Shown here: positions 45,013 to 54,225 of the stretch, piece by piece
Position numbering within the stretch: position 1 is the stretch's first letter
Layout of the letters: each line of letters opens with the position of its first letter
Source: Oceanospirillum sp048270425
GTDB taxonomy: Bacteria > Pseudomonadota > Gammaproteobacteria > Pseudomonadales > Halomonadaceae
Direction of reading: 5' to 3'
NCBI GenBank assembly: GCA_048270425.1
Contig: JBLWSY010000016.1
Span: forward strand, 29,680 to 93,679
Length of the DNA stretch: 64,000 nucleotides
Notes under the pieces: model-generated
Database searches by the model: none
Told to the model about the DNA's origin: nothing
What the model saw: only the letters and a program-made list of their open reading frames with translations
Translations under genes and position numbers: made by a program

Positions 45013-45048
45013 GATCGGGTGAGTAATCAGTCTGAGACTGACTACAAA

Positions 45049-45087
45049 GAAGCCGCTTTCTGCGTAGCAGGGGCGGCTTTTCTTTTA
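45049..45087 (+). terminator. Hairpin after acpP, probable attenuating terminator
   Basis: Stem AAGCCGC / GCGGCTT with a 16-base loop and a broken T-run (TTTCTTTT). Its position between acpP and fabF suggests partial termination. Confidence 0.6.
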
Positions 45088-45164
45088 TTGCCGGGTGCAA
45101 TTTGTTGTAAACAAAATGTGTTAAATGCACCGGTAGTTTTTATAGCGTATTTGGAGGAAGCATA

Positions 45165-46403
45165 ATGCCTCGCAGAAGGGTCGTTGTTACTGGCCTGGGT
45201 TTGATCACGCCCCTCGGTAATAGTGTAAAGGACAGCTGGGACGGTATTCTGGCTGGTAAGAGCGGTATCGCGCCGATTGAACACTTTGATACAACGGGTT
45301 TCACCACCCAGTTTGGTGGTTCAATTAAGGGCTTTGATGTCTCCGAATACATGCCTGCAAAAGATGCACGCAAAATGGACACCTTTATCCAGTACGGTAT
45401 GGCTGCTGCTATCCAGGCAGTCGCAGATTCCGGCCTGGAGTGCACGGAAGAAAATGCTTCCCGCATTGGTGTTGCCGTAGGTTCCGGTATCGGTGGTCTG
45501 CCGATGATCGAAGCGAACCACAATAATCTGCTGGATAAAGGTCCTCGTAAGATCTCTCCGTTCTTTGTGCCTGGCAGTATTATTAATATGATTTCCGGTA
45601 ACCTTGCGATTCGTTTTGGTTTCCAGGGGCCCAACATCGCCATTACTACAGCTTGTACAACCGGTACCCACAACATTGGTTACTCAGCGCGTACCATCGC
45701 CTATGGTGATGCAGATGTGATGATCGCTGGTGGTGCTGAAATGGCAACTACTCCTCTGGGGCTTGGCGGCTTCGCTGCGGCACGTGCCCTGTCGACCCGT
45801 AATGAGTCTCCTGAAACGGCGAGCCGTCCATGGGATGCGGACCGTGATGGCTTTGTTCTGTCTGATGGTGCTGGTGTACTGGTTCTGGAAGAGTACGAAC
45901 ACGCTAAAGCCCGTGGTGCGACCATCTATGCGGAGCTGACAGGCTTCGGTATGAGCGATGACGCATACCACATGACGTCTCCTCCGGAAGATGGTCGTGG
46001 TGCTGCAGCTTCTATGGCAAACGCCATTAAAGATGCAGGCCTGAACCCTGAGCAGCTGGATTACATCAATGCTCATGGTACTTCGACTCCGGCTGGTGAC
46101 ATCGCAGAAAGCCGTGCGGTAGAGAAAGTGATGGGCGATGCTGCTAAGAGTGTTGCAGTCAGCTCCACGAAATCGATGATCGGCCACCTGCTGGGCGCCG
46201 CAGGTGCAGTAGAAGCTGTCTTCTCTGTACTGGCGATCCGTGATCAGGTTGCTCCACCAACCATCAACCTGGAAAATCCGGCTGAAGGTTGCAATCTGGA
46301 TTACGTACCGCACACGGCACGTAACATGAAGATCGAGCACGCTCTGTCTAACTCCTTCGGCTTCGGCGGAACCAACGGTTCTCTGCTGTTTTCTAAGGTG
46401 TAA
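45165..46403 (+). CDS. fabF: 3-oxoacyl-ACP synthase II
   Basis: Condensing enzyme of fatty-acid elongation. It has 412 residues, beginning RRRVVVTGLGLITPLGN. The Cys-His-His triad lies in TTACTTGTHN, NAHGTSTPAGD and MIGHLLGAAGA. GGAGG precedes the ATG. It ends the fabD-fabG-acpP-fabF cluster and is followed by a strong terminator. Confidence 0.96.
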   Translation: MPRRRVVVTGLGLITPLGNSVKDSWDGILAGKSGIAPIEHFDTTGFTTQFGGSIKGFDVSEYMPAKDARKMDTFIQYGMAAAIQAVADSGLECTEENASRIGVAVGSGIGGLPMIEANHNNLLDKGPRKISPFFVPGSIINMISGNLAIRFGFQGPNIAITTACTTGTHNIGYSARTIAYGDADVMIAGGAEMATTPLGLGGFAAARALSTRNESPETASRPWDADRDGFVLSDGAGVLVLEEYEHAKARGATIYAELTGFGMSDDAYHMTSPPEDGRGAAASMANAIKDAGLNPEQLDYINAHGTSTPAGDIAESRAVEKVMGDAAKSVAVSSTKSMIGHLLGAAGAVEAVFSVLAIRDQVAPPTINLENPAEGCNLDYVPHTARNMKIEHALSNSFGFGGTNGSLLFSKV

Positions 46404-46436
46404 TCATTGCGCTGAGTGATCATGTGCTGTTACATG

Positions 46437-46462
46437 AAAAGGGCCCACTGGGCCCTTTTTTC
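46437..46462 (+). terminator. Terminator after fabF
   Basis: A ten-base-pair stem AAAAGGGCCC / GGGCCCTTTT with a three-base loop and T-run, 33 bases after the fabF stop. Confidence 0.88.
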
Positions 46463-46492
46463 TCTCTGCAGTTTTCTTCATGAGCTGGTTTT

Positions 46493-47362
46493 ATGGCTTT
46501 TCAGACGCTGATAAATGGTATTCCTGACAATCTGCTACCGATAACAGATCGCGGTCTGGCTTATGGCGATGGAGTATTTGAAACGTTTCGTTTGATAAAG
46601 GGTGAAGTGTTTTTGTTTGATCGCCATTGGTGGCGTCTGACCGAGTCACTGAAGCATCTGAATATTTCCTTGCCGTTATCCGAAACTGAGCTGAAAACTG
46701 CTTTCAGAACGGTCGTTGCCGAAGGTACGGGGATTGCTAAATTAATTGTGACCCGAGGCAGTGGTGGACGTGGTTATCGAGTGCCCGATCAGTCTGATAG
46801 CCAGTGGATACTTCAGGGCTTTCCACTGCCAGAGTCGAATTCCGATCACTACCTGAAAGGTGTTGGGGTCCGTAGTTGTGAGCTGAAACTTTCCGAACAG
46901 CCTTTGCTTGCCGGGATGAAGCATCTGAATCGCCTTGAACAGGTGATGGCCCGCAGCGAGTGGCAGGATGAGTATGTTGAAGGTTTGATGTTCAGCCGAA
47001 GTGGCGCTTTGATTGAAGCGACGATGGCAAACCTCTTTGTTGTTCAGGAAAATCTCCTTCTAACTCCCAGGCTTGATCTGTGCGGTGTTCAGGGCGTGAT
47101 GCGGGATGCCATTTTAAATGCTGATGCTGCCTATTTACCGCAGGGGACTGAAGTAAAAGAGGCTCTTCTGGATGCCCATATTCTGCGTAATTCCGATGCT
47201 GCGTTTATTTGTAATAGTGTCAGAGGCATTATTCCGTTAGCGCAATGGTCTGATACCAAAGGTGTTCTTATTCGCCAGTGGAACTCTTCTGATCACCCTG
47301 TTGTTCGCGCATTGATGCAGCTTTTCCATCCGGAACTGGGTTTACCGCATGCTCATCAATAA
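46493..47362 (+). CDS. pabC: Aminodeoxychorismate lyase
   Basis: PLP enzyme that releases 4-aminobenzoate from aminodeoxychorismate in folate synthesis. It has 289 residues in the branched-chain aminotransferase-like fold IV: DRGLAYGDGVFETFR near the N-terminus, the PLP lysine in MKHLNRLEQVMA, and LIEATMANLFVV. Its position before mltG and tmk matches E. coli and Pseudomonas. Confidence 0.93.
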   Translation: MAFQTLINGIPDNLLPITDRGLAYGDGVFETFRLIKGEVFLFDRHWWRLTESLKHLNISLPLSETELKTAFRTVVAEGTGIAKLIVTRGSGGRGYRVPDQSDSQWILQGFPLPESNSDHYLKGVGVRSCELKLSEQPLLAGMKHLNRLEQVMARSEWQDEYVEGLMFSRSGALIEATMANLFVVQENLLLTPRLDLCGVQGVMRDAILNADAAYLPQGTEVKEALLDAHILRNSDAAFICNSVRGIIPLAQWSDTKGVLIRQWNSSDHPVVRALMQLFHPELGLPHAHQ

Positions 47363-47474
47363 GTAATGGTTTGTCTGTTTTAAGTTATGACGTGACTGTT
47401 TTTGATGTGATCGCTTGGTTGTTTTAATTGTGTTTTGCCGGAATCGCTCCGGAGTGTTGTGTTAAGGAAAAAGT

Positions 47475-48530
47475 ATGGCTTTTCTCAATCGCCGGATTAT
47501 AGGGGCTGTTCTAGCAGCAGGTGTGATAACGGCTCTTGGCCTTGTGATGTATTGGAAACAACTGCTGGAGCGGCCGCTGCCGGTCAATGAGCCTCTGGTT
47601 TATGAGGTGAAATCAGGGCTTGGTGCACATCAGGTGATGGCACAACTGCAGGCTCAGGGAATATTGCCTGAGACCTGGCCACTAAAGATATGGCTGAAAA
47701 TTAACCCTGAGAAAGGCCGCCTGAAAGCAGGGGAATATCAGATCCCTGCTGGACTGAATGCTTATGAGCTGATGGCGTTATTAACTTCCGGCAAAACGGT
47801 TCAGTATCAGGTGACGCTGCCGGAAGGGCTTAATTTTGCCGAGGCGCTTCAATTACTGCAGCAGCAGGAAAAACTGACCATCAAAACTGCAGATCTTTCG
47901 GTTCCGGAGATTATGCATCAGGTTTCCGGTAAGCCACTGGAAGAGGTTGAGCATCATGAAGGCCGCTTTTTTCCCGATACCTACCAGTATCATAAGGGCG
48001 TTACTGATCTTCAGATCCTGAAGCGTGCCTATGACAAGATGAATAGGGTGTTAGAAGAGGAGTGGCAGAAGGCGGATAAGGCTGCGCTGCCGTATAAAAA
48101 CGCCTATGAAGCTCTGATTATGGCGTCGATAGTTGAGAAAGAAACCGGTGTTCCGGAAGAGCGTTCGCGGATTGCTGGTGTTTTTGTTCAGCGTCTGGAA
48201 AAACGAATGCGTCTGCAGACGGATCCGACGGTGATTTATGGTCTGGGTGATCGTTATCAGGGGAATATCACCCGTCGCCACCTGAAAGAAAAAACGGCTT
48301 ATAATACCTATCGAATCAATGGGTTACCGCCTACACCTATCGCTTTGCCGGGCCGTGAAGCGATTCATGCAGCCTTGCATCCTCTAAAGGAAGGTGATCT
48401 GTATTTTGTTGCCCGTGGAGATGGCAGCCATAAGTTCAGTAAAACCTTGGAAGAGCACAATAAGGCGGTTCGTCACTACCAGATCTACAAGCGCAAGCAG
48501 GACTACCAGTCAGCGCCCTCAGCTCAGTAG
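47475..48530 (+). CDS. mltG: Endolytic murein transglycosylase MltG
   Basis: Inner-membrane-anchored lytic transglycosylase that releases nascent glycan strands. It has 351 residues with one N-terminal helix (about 8-27), a LysM-like region, and the catalytic YceG domain with the active glutamate in IMASIVEKETG and the conserved RLQTDPTVIYG. AAGGAAAAAG precedes the ATG. tmk follows after 65 bases. Confidence 0.94.
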   Translation: MAFLNRRIIGAVLAAGVITALGLVMYWKQLLERPLPVNEPLVYEVKSGLGAHQVMAQLQAQGILPETWPLKIWLKINPEKGRLKAGEYQIPAGLNAYELMALLTSGKTVQYQVTLPEGLNFAEALQLLQQQEKLTIKTADLSVPEIMHQVSGKPLEEVEHHEGRFFPDTYQYHKGVTDLQILKRAYDKMNRVLEEEWQKADKAALPYKNAYEALIMASIVEKETGVPEERSRIAGVFVQRLEKRMRLQTDPTVIYGLGDRYQGNITRRHLKEKTAYNTYRINGLPPTPIALPGREAIHAALHPLKEGDLYFVARGDGSHKFSKTLEEHNKAVRHYQIYKRKQDYQSAPSAQ

Positions 48531-48595
48531 GCGTTATGTGAATCAATTTTCAGGCTTCCCTGAGCGTACAAGACGTACTTTGAGCGAATACGAAG

Positions 48596-49249
48596 ATGAC
48601 TTTGAATACTGAAAATACAGCCCGTGGCTGCTTTATCACCCTGGAAGGTTCTGAAGGTGTCGGTAAAAGCACAAACTTAGCCTTTATACAGCAGTGGCTG
48701 GAAGAGCAGGGGCATCGGCCGATGATGACCCGCGAACCCGGTGGCACTCCGATGGCAGAAGAGATTCGTGAGCTTCTGCTGAGTCAGCGGGATGAGAAGG
48801 TTAGTGAGAAAGCCGAACTTCTGCTGATGTTTGCTGCGCGGGCTCAGCATCTGGATGAAAAAATTCTACCGGAACTGGCTCGAGGAGGTTGTGTGGTGTC
48901 GGATCGTTTTACCGATGCGACCTATGCCTATCAGGGCTACGCGCGGGGCCTGAATCTTGACTGGATCGCCCAGCTCGAACACCTGGTACAGGAAAAGGTG
49001 CGCCCGGATCTGACCATTTTGCTGGATCTGCCGACGGAAGTTGCTCGTCAGCGAATGAATAAACGCGGCACAACGGATCGTTTTGAGCAGGAGCAATCCG
49101 AGTTTTTTGATCGGGTGCGACAGGGATATCTGACCCGTGCTGCGGCTGAATCAGACCGCTTTGCCGTCATTGACGCTGGCCAGTCTCTGGAGCAGGTTCA
49201 GCTGGATATTGCCGAGGTGCTGCAGCGTTTCTTTCAGCAACGGGTTTGA
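48596..49249 (+). CDS. tmk: Thymidylate kinase
   Basis: Phosphorylates dTMP to dTDP. It has 217 residues with the P-loop ITLEGSEGVGKSTN, the DR-type motif TREPGGTP, VVSDRFTDATYAYQG and the lid region. The ATG has only a weak upstream site. It lies between mltG and holB as usual. Confidence 0.94.
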   Translation: MTLNTENTARGCFITLEGSEGVGKSTNLAFIQQWLEEQGHRPMMTREPGGTPMAEEIRELLLSQRDEKVSEKAELLLMFAARAQHLDEKILPELARGGCVVSDRFTDATYAYQGYARGLNLDWIAQLEHLVQEKVRPDLTILLDLPTEVARQRMNKRGTTDRFEQEQSEFFDRVRQGYLTRAAAESDRFAVIDAGQSLEQVQLDIAEVLQRFFQQRV

Positions 49250-49342
49250 ATATCAGACTCAACTCCGTTGAGAAGCAGTGCTAATCCCCCCCGCTAATCC
49301 GATGATCGAGACATTAAGTAACGGTAGAATTAGGGATACCCA

Positions 49343-50353
49343 ATGACAGAGCTTATTAAAGACTCACCTCTCATCCCTTTTGCCTGGCAACAGGAATACT
49401 GGAATCAGCTTATTGGGCAGCACCGTTCTGGTCGTCTGCCTCACGCTCTTTTGTTAGCCGGAGAGGAGGGAATTGGCAAGTATCATCTTGCCAGAGCTAT
49501 GGCGGCATACCTTCTATGTCGTCAGCCCGCAGAGACTGCTTGCGGTGAATGCGCTTCCTGTGCCTTGTTTCATGCCGGTACGCACCCCGATTTGATGGAG
49601 GTAATGCCAGAGAGCGAAGGCAAGCAGATTAAGATTGAACAGATCCGTAAGTTGCAAACCTTTGCCAATAAAACAGCGCAACAAGGTGGCTTCCGAGTCG
49701 TTGTTTTGCAGCCTGCAGATGCCATGAATATTAATGCGGCTAACGCGTTGCTGAAAAATCTGGAAGAGCCGGGCAACAATGTGCTTTTTATCCTATTGAG
49801 CCACCGAATCAGCGCTGTTATGCCGACGATCAAAAGCCGGTGTCAGCAATTTTCGCTACCGATTCCAGATCGGGAGCTGGCTCTGCATTGGCTGAATAAT
49901 CATCTTTCCAGTCATGCCGCCCTGCATGCCGAGAAATTGCTGAAAATGGCTCAGGGTAATCCTTTGTTGGCTCAGGAGTTAGCTGATGAAGCGCTGCATA
50001 AGCAGCGTGATAAGCTCTTTTTCGCCATGGAAAACCTGACCCGTGGCGGAGATCCGGTTGAGTTGGCACCAGGCTTTATTGAAGGTGATCTGCAATGGAC
50101 GCTGCGTTGGATGCAGCAATGGCTGAATGATTGGTGCCGCTGGATGGTCACCCAGGATGATGCCGATCTGTCTTTTCCGGATATGTTGCCGCTTTACCGT
50201 CAGTGGCAACATGCTTCAAGCCTTGAGAAAGCGCGCTTACTGTTTCAGGATATTGGACGTTTGCGGACTCAATTGCTATCCGGTGCGAACCCGAATCTGC
50301 AGCTGGCGATGGAAGCCCTGCTTATTCGCTGGGCAGATAAGATGTTACTATAA
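49343..50353 (+). CDS. holB: DNA polymerase III delta' subunit
   Basis: Clamp-loader subunit of the replicative polymerase. It has 336 residues of the AAA+ fold: P-loop-like LLAGEEGIGKYHLARAMA, the zinc-module cysteines in CRQPAETACGECASC, and NALLKNLEEPGNNVLFILLSH. The arginine-finger SRC motif follows at TIKSRCQQF. It is coupled by context to tmk and pilZ. Confidence 0.94.
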   Translation: MTELIKDSPLIPFAWQQEYWNQLIGQHRSGRLPHALLLAGEEGIGKYHLARAMAAYLLCRQPAETACGECASCALFHAGTHPDLMEVMPESEGKQIKIEQIRKLQTFANKTAQQGGFRVVVLQPADAMNINAANALLKNLEEPGNNVLFILLSHRISAVMPTIKSRCQQFSLPIPDRELALHWLNNHLSSHAALHAEKLLKMAQGNPLLAQELADEALHKQRDKLFFAMENLTRGGDPVELAPGFIEGDLQWTLRWMQQWLNDWCRWMVTQDDADLSFPDMLPLYRQWQHASSLEKARLLFQDIGRLRTQLLSGANPNLQLAMEALLIRWADKMLL

Positions 50354-50387
50354 TCTTTATTAATTTGTGGTTCAGGGAGTTGGACGT

Positions 50388-50744
50388 ATGGTGCAGGCCA
50401 GAGGTGAAGAAAAACCGATTAAGGCAGCAGTGGTTAACTTAACCAACAAAGATGAGCTCTATGAAGCTTATATGCCTTTTCTGCAGAACGGTGGGCTCTT
50501 CCTGCCGACGCGAGGTAACTTCCGCCTGGGTCAGGAGCTGTCCCTAATGCTGAATCTGATGAATGAGCCGGATAAGATCCCGGTTACGGCTCAGGTCGTT
50601 TGGATTACGCCTCAGGGAGCCCATGGTCGTCGAACGGCTGGTATCGGTGTGCAGTTTTCCGAGGAGCAGATCTCTCTGCGGGATAAGATTGAGCGTTATC
50701 TGGCTGGTCGTCTGAATTCTCAGCATCCCACTCATACCCTCTGA
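50388..50744 (+). CDS. pilZ: PilZ-domain type IV pilus protein
   Basis: Protein of 118 residues, the same length as Pseudomonas PilZ, which is needed for type IV pilus assembly. The start at 50388 is chosen for the AGGGAGT site eight bases upstream; the frame stays open 21 bases further. The typical c-di-GMP-binding RxxxR motif is not evident, as in the founding PilZ, so it may act as a protein adaptor. Its location between holB and tatD is conserved. Confidence 0.92.
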   Translation: MVQARGEEKPIKAAVVNLTNKDELYEAYMPFLQNGGLFLPTRGNFRLGQELSLMLNLMNEPDKIPVTAQVVWITPQGAHGRRTAGIGVQFSEEQISLRDKIERYLAGRLNSQHPTHTL

Positions 50745-50807
50745 GTCTGAAGCCGTAGTTTAATTTTGGCGTGCAATCGCCTCTGTTTGATCTGATTTAG
50801 GATATTT

Positions 50808-51605
50808 ATGTACCTGATTGACTCTCACTGCCATCTGGATCGTCTGGATCTTTCCCCATATAACGGAGACCTGAATCAGGCTCTTGAAGCCGCTCATGAT
50901 CGCGGTGTCAGCCACTTTCTGGCGGTTAGTGTTACTTTGGATGATGTGGCAGAACTGAAAGATCTGGCGCGTCAGTATCCGTCTGTTTTCGCCTCTGCAG
51001 GTGTTCACCCGCTGCAGGATCTTCCCCATGAACCTACGATAGAAGAGTTGGTGAAAGAAGCGGAAGATGAGTTGATCGTAGCGGTTGGTGAGACCGGCCT
51101 CGATTATCACTACGCCCCTGAGACAAAAGAACTGCAGAAAGAACGTTTTAAGCGTCATCTGCTGGCAGCTCAGGAGGTGAACAAACCGGTTATTATCCAT
51201 ACCCGTGATGCCAAGGAAGATACTCTGGAGATGCTGGAGAAGTACGGCCCGGATGCCGGTGGCGTTTTACATTGCTTTACTGAAGATCTGGATATGGCAC
51301 GCCGCGGTATTGCCCTTGGCTACTCTGTATCGATCTCAGGTATCGTCACCTTCCGTAATGCGGATCAGGTGCGTGAAGTGGCAACCAAAATCCCGCTGGA
51401 TTCGTTACTGGTTGAGACTGATTCCCCTTATCTGGCACCTGTTCCGCACCGCGGCAAGAAATGTGAGCCGCAGTATGTTCGCGATGTTGCCGAGTTTATC
51501 GCGGAGCAGCGCGGTATCTCCTATGACGAGCTGGCGATGCAGACCACAGCTAATTTCTTCCGTCTGTTTAAAGGTGCTGCACCTAAGGCGATTGCTGCTG
51601 AGTAA
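50808..51605 (+). CDS. TatD-family metal-dependent hydrolase
   Basis: TIM-barrel metallohydrolase of 265 residues, probably a deoxyribonuclease. Metal ligands are visible in LIDSHCHLD (N-terminal HxH), the glutamate in VGETGLDYH, VIIHTRDA, LHCFTED and the aspartate in LVETDSPYLAP. It follows pilZ, the context of the YcfH branch. Confidence 0.93.
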   Translation: MYLIDSHCHLDRLDLSPYNGDLNQALEAAHDRGVSHFLAVSVTLDDVAELKDLARQYPSVFASAGVHPLQDLPHEPTIEELVKEAEDELIVAVGETGLDYHYAPETKELQKERFKRHLLAAQEVNKPVIIHTRDAKEDTLEMLEKYGPDAGGVLHCFTEDLDMARRGIALGYSVSISGIVTFRNADQVREVATKIPLDSLLVETDSPYLAPVPHRGKKCEPQYVRDVAEFIAEQRGISYDELAMQTTANFFRLFKGAAPKAIAAE

Positions 51606-51633
51606 TCACTAAAGCCAGGCTGTTAAAACGTTT

Positions 51634-51672
51634 AAAGCCGGATTTGTCGGAGACAGATCCGGCTTTTTTTGA
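51634..51672. terminator. Terminator after the tatD-family gene
   Basis: A ten-base-pair stem AAAGCCGGAT / ATCCGGCTTT with a T-run on the plus strand, between convergent genes. Confidence 0.85.
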
Positions 51673-51691
51673 GTAAAACCGCTAAAAAGCC

Positions 51692-52717
51692 TTAATGGGT
51701 TTTTCTTCCGGAAGGCATTTCTCCTTCGTAAAAATCCGCATCGGTTTGTGGTGATGTAAAGGCAACAAAGGGCTCTTTCTTCATTTTGAGCTTCTTCTTG
51801 CTGGTGGAAGTATTAGCGGCGACCTCTGAGTGTTCACTGATATTGTTTTTATTTGTCCTGCTTTCGTTAGGTAGCGGCAGAGGTTCATCACTGGTTTGCC
51901 CCTCAGGATAGACATACATCGACTCCTCCTGACTATCCAGAACTCCTTTGCCATGCCAGGGCAATAGCCGGTAATCTGCATGATCGGAAAAATCCATAAA
52001 CGGATATTTGATGATCTCAAAGTAAGGTGAGTAATCGAAATCTCTTGGCGTACAAAGTTTCGGGTTACGGCGGAAAAGTTGCACGCCTTGATCACCACTT
52101 TTCTTCACCAGAGGCAGAATCGGGAACTGAATAAAGCCAAAGGCTTCAGCGATCATAGTAGAGCACACCGTTTTGGTCGCTTTGCCCGCATTGTGCTGAA
52201 ACAGTGATGAGCGCCAACGCCTTGGCATAATCCACCAGGGGAACAGAAACCGTGCCAGATCCAGAATCTGGCGTACGTCATATTCCTTACCCAGCTGACT
52301 GATAGCGTAATGAATCATCTGCTGGCAGTCTTTATGGCTGATACCCCGTGGGCGGCAGATCCTGATATGATCCTGCTTATAGCTGGCCAGGTCCCGCACG
52401 ACGGTTCCCATTCCCAGTTCTGACTCTACAATCAGCTGTGTATCGGGACTGTAGGGAAAAAGCTCGCTCAGTGTGTTTCTTAGTTCCGGGTCTTCGATAT
52501 CATGAATACGCCCGAGATAAAGTGCTGCATGAGACCAGGGGCTTTGTGTGATCATCTTGATAACATCGCTAACCCGTGACCGACCTTCAATCAGAAGAAC
52601 GTCGCAGGGGCGAACTTCATAGCGGATACGCTCAAAATCCGACAGTGGAAATTCAGGTGCAGGTCTTTGGTGGGTCAGCCAGTTGACAATTGGCCGTGTC
52701 ATTCTCGTTATTTTCAT
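51692..52717 (-). CDS. YiiX/YebB-like NlpC/P60-type cysteine hydrolase
   Basis: Protein of 341 residues with a permuted papain-like fold (about residues 35-240). The likely catalytic pair is H63 in WSHAALYLG and C185 in TVCSTMIAEAF, with the entry motif RPCDVLLIEGRSRVSDVI. No signal peptide is seen, so it may act in the cytoplasm or at the inner membrane. The C-terminal ~100 residues are polar and low-complexity (KKKLKMKKEP) and not part of the known domain. Substrate unknown (peptide, or lipid thioester/amide as in LRAT-like relatives). The ~300 bases upstream hold nothing I can assign. Confidence 0.82.
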   Translation of the reverse strand: MKITRMTRPIVNWLTHQRPAPEFPLSDFERIRYEVRPCDVLLIEGRSRVSDVIKMITQSPWSHAALYLGRIHDIEDPELRNTLSELFPYSPDTQLIVESELGMGTVVRDLASYKQDHIRICRPRGISHKDCQQMIHYAISQLGKEYDVRQILDLARFLFPWWIMPRRWRSSLFQHNAGKATKTVCSTMIAEAFGFIQFPILPLVKKSGDQGVQLFRRNPKLCTPRDFDYSPYFEIIKYPFMDFSDHADYRLLPWHGKGVLDSQEESMYVYPEGQTSDEPLPLPNESRTNKNNISEHSEVAANTSTSKKKLKMKKEPFVAFTSPQTDADFYEGEMPSGRKTH

Positions 52718-53015
52718 CGCAGTATCCTCCGCGATTTTGGTTGTTCGTTGTCGCTGGTGTTTGCTGTTTCGGGGGAGATGAAAAAGTGACTTCTTATTTA
52801 AGCGTAAGCTATAACTGATTGTCTGTCAGAATCTGCTCAAAAGAAATAGGCTGGTTTACGGTAGCCGGTGGGTGTTGGAAGAGTGACAGGCGTCAAATTC
52901 CCGAGTTTGAGAGAGGGTAAATTCATCAAAGCGTCATAATGACAGGGCCGGCAGAGCATATACTGAATTTGTGACGTGAGAATGACTATAAAAAAACAAA
53001 CACGGAGGATTCGAC

Positions 53016-53303
53016 ATGAAAACTTATCAGGTCGATCAGTTTGAAATTATTGCCCGTCCAGCATTCAATCGTGTGCTGCTGCCTAAAGTCGGTCCGGCAT
53101 TTAATGTAGCCACTGCCAGAGTATTTATCGATCATAAGGGTTTGCTGACTATTCGGGATGATAGCAGTGAGCTTGTTTTTGCCGATATTAGTGAGAGTAG
53201 CCTGCAATGTGTACTTAAAGCAGGTGGTGTTCATGTGATGAATCCTGAATTAGATGTACACCCAAAGCTGATCCATATCCCGCTGGGTGTTCAGACTCAT
53301 TGA
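53016..53303 (+). CDS. Small hypothetical protein
   Basis: Protein of 95 residues that I do not recognise. It looks like a compact, mostly beta domain (FEIIARPAFNRVLLPK, ARVFIDHKGLLTIRDD) without signal, membrane segment or metal motif. A good GGAGG site lies eight bases before the ATG and a terminator follows, so it is probably a real monocistronic gene. Confidence 0.6.
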   Translation: MKTYQVDQFEIIARPAFNRVLLPKVGPAFNVATARVFIDHKGLLTIRDDSSELVFADISESSLQCVLKAGGVHVMNPELDVHPKLIHIPLGVQTH

Positions 53304-53364
53304 CACGATAACATTGTCTGCCCGCTTTTTGGATTATCGACATTATTCAGAACAGCGGTAAAAG

Positions 53365-53397
53365 CCCTGCCCTTTGACAAAAAGTGCAGGGTTTTTT
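53365..53397 (+). terminator. Terminator after the 95-residue gene
   Basis: Six-base-pair GC-rich stem CCCTGC / GCAGGG with a 15-base loop, then six T. Confidence 0.75.
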
Positions 53398-53571
53398 GTT
53401 TGTGCTTTATAAACTGCTAAAATGTGACTGAAAAAAAGAATCTGGTCAAATTAGGTGTGGAATGGTATTGTGTGCAGCGCAGCATGGGGGTTGCGTTAAC
53501 AGGTATCAGTACCCTTAATGACCGTGGTACTGGTAATTCAACAGATGCATATTTGTTAGGCAGTAGATGTT

Positions 53572-54225
53572 ATGACCTTATCAGCAGTGGAAAAACAAGC
53601 ACGTAAAGTGCAGGAATTTCGCCAACGTGAAGCCAATATTCTGGATGCGGCTCTGGAGTTATTTCTGGAGCATGGTGAGGACCGTGTCACCGTTGAAATG
53701 ATTGCTGATCATGTAGGCATCGGTAAGGGGACTATTTATAAGCATTTTCGCAGTAAGTCTGAAATCTATCTGCGCCTGATGCTGGATTATGAAAAAGACC
53801 TTGCTGACCTGTTCCAGTCCCCTAAAATTTCTGAAGATAAAGAAGCCCTGTCCCGTGCATATTTTGAATTCCGTATGCAGGATCCGGGCAAGTATCTGCT
53901 TTTCTCCCGCCTGGAAGAGAAACTGACCAAATCATCCGGCGATTCCGAAATGCTGGATGAGCTGCATAGGTTCCGTGCCCGGAATCTTGAAAGCCTGACC
54001 GATCTGATCAGTGCGCGTATTGATGAGAACAAGCTGGAAGATGTGCCTTCTTATTTTCATTACTGCGCTCACTGGGCTCTGGTTCACGGTGCGGCAGCAC
54101 TGTATCAGTCTCGTTTTTTCCAGGAAGTGATTCAGGATAAAGATGAGTTCTTTACCTTCCTGATGGAGATTGGTGTTCGCATGGGTAATCGTGGTCAGCG
54201 AGGTCGAAACCGGGAGGAGTCATAA
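53572..54225 (+). CDS. TetR-family transcriptional regulator
   Basis: DNA-binding repressor-type protein of 217 residues. The N-terminal TetR helix-turn-helix spans about residues 18-64: ILDAALELFLEHG, VTVEMIADHVGIGKGTIYKHF. The C-terminal ligand domain is of unknown specificity. The last base of its stop is the first base of the radical-SAM gene start, so both are translated together. A TetR gene after tatD is also found in Pseudomonas. Confidence 0.9.
   Translation: MTLSAVEKQARKVQEFRQREANILDAALELFLEHGEDRVTVEMIADHVGIGKGTIYKHFRSKSEIYLRLMLDYEKDLADLFQSPKISEDKEALSRAYFEFRMQDPGKYLLFSRLEEKLTKSSGDSEMLDELHRFRARNLESLTDLISARIDENKLEDVPSYFHYCAHWALVHGAAALYQSRFFQEVIQDKDEFFTFLMEIGVRMGNRGQRGRNREES

Noticed and set aside
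53424..53606. 60-codon frame overlapping the tetR start
   Set aside because: GTG start without ribosome-binding site; overlaps the supported TetR gene in another frame.
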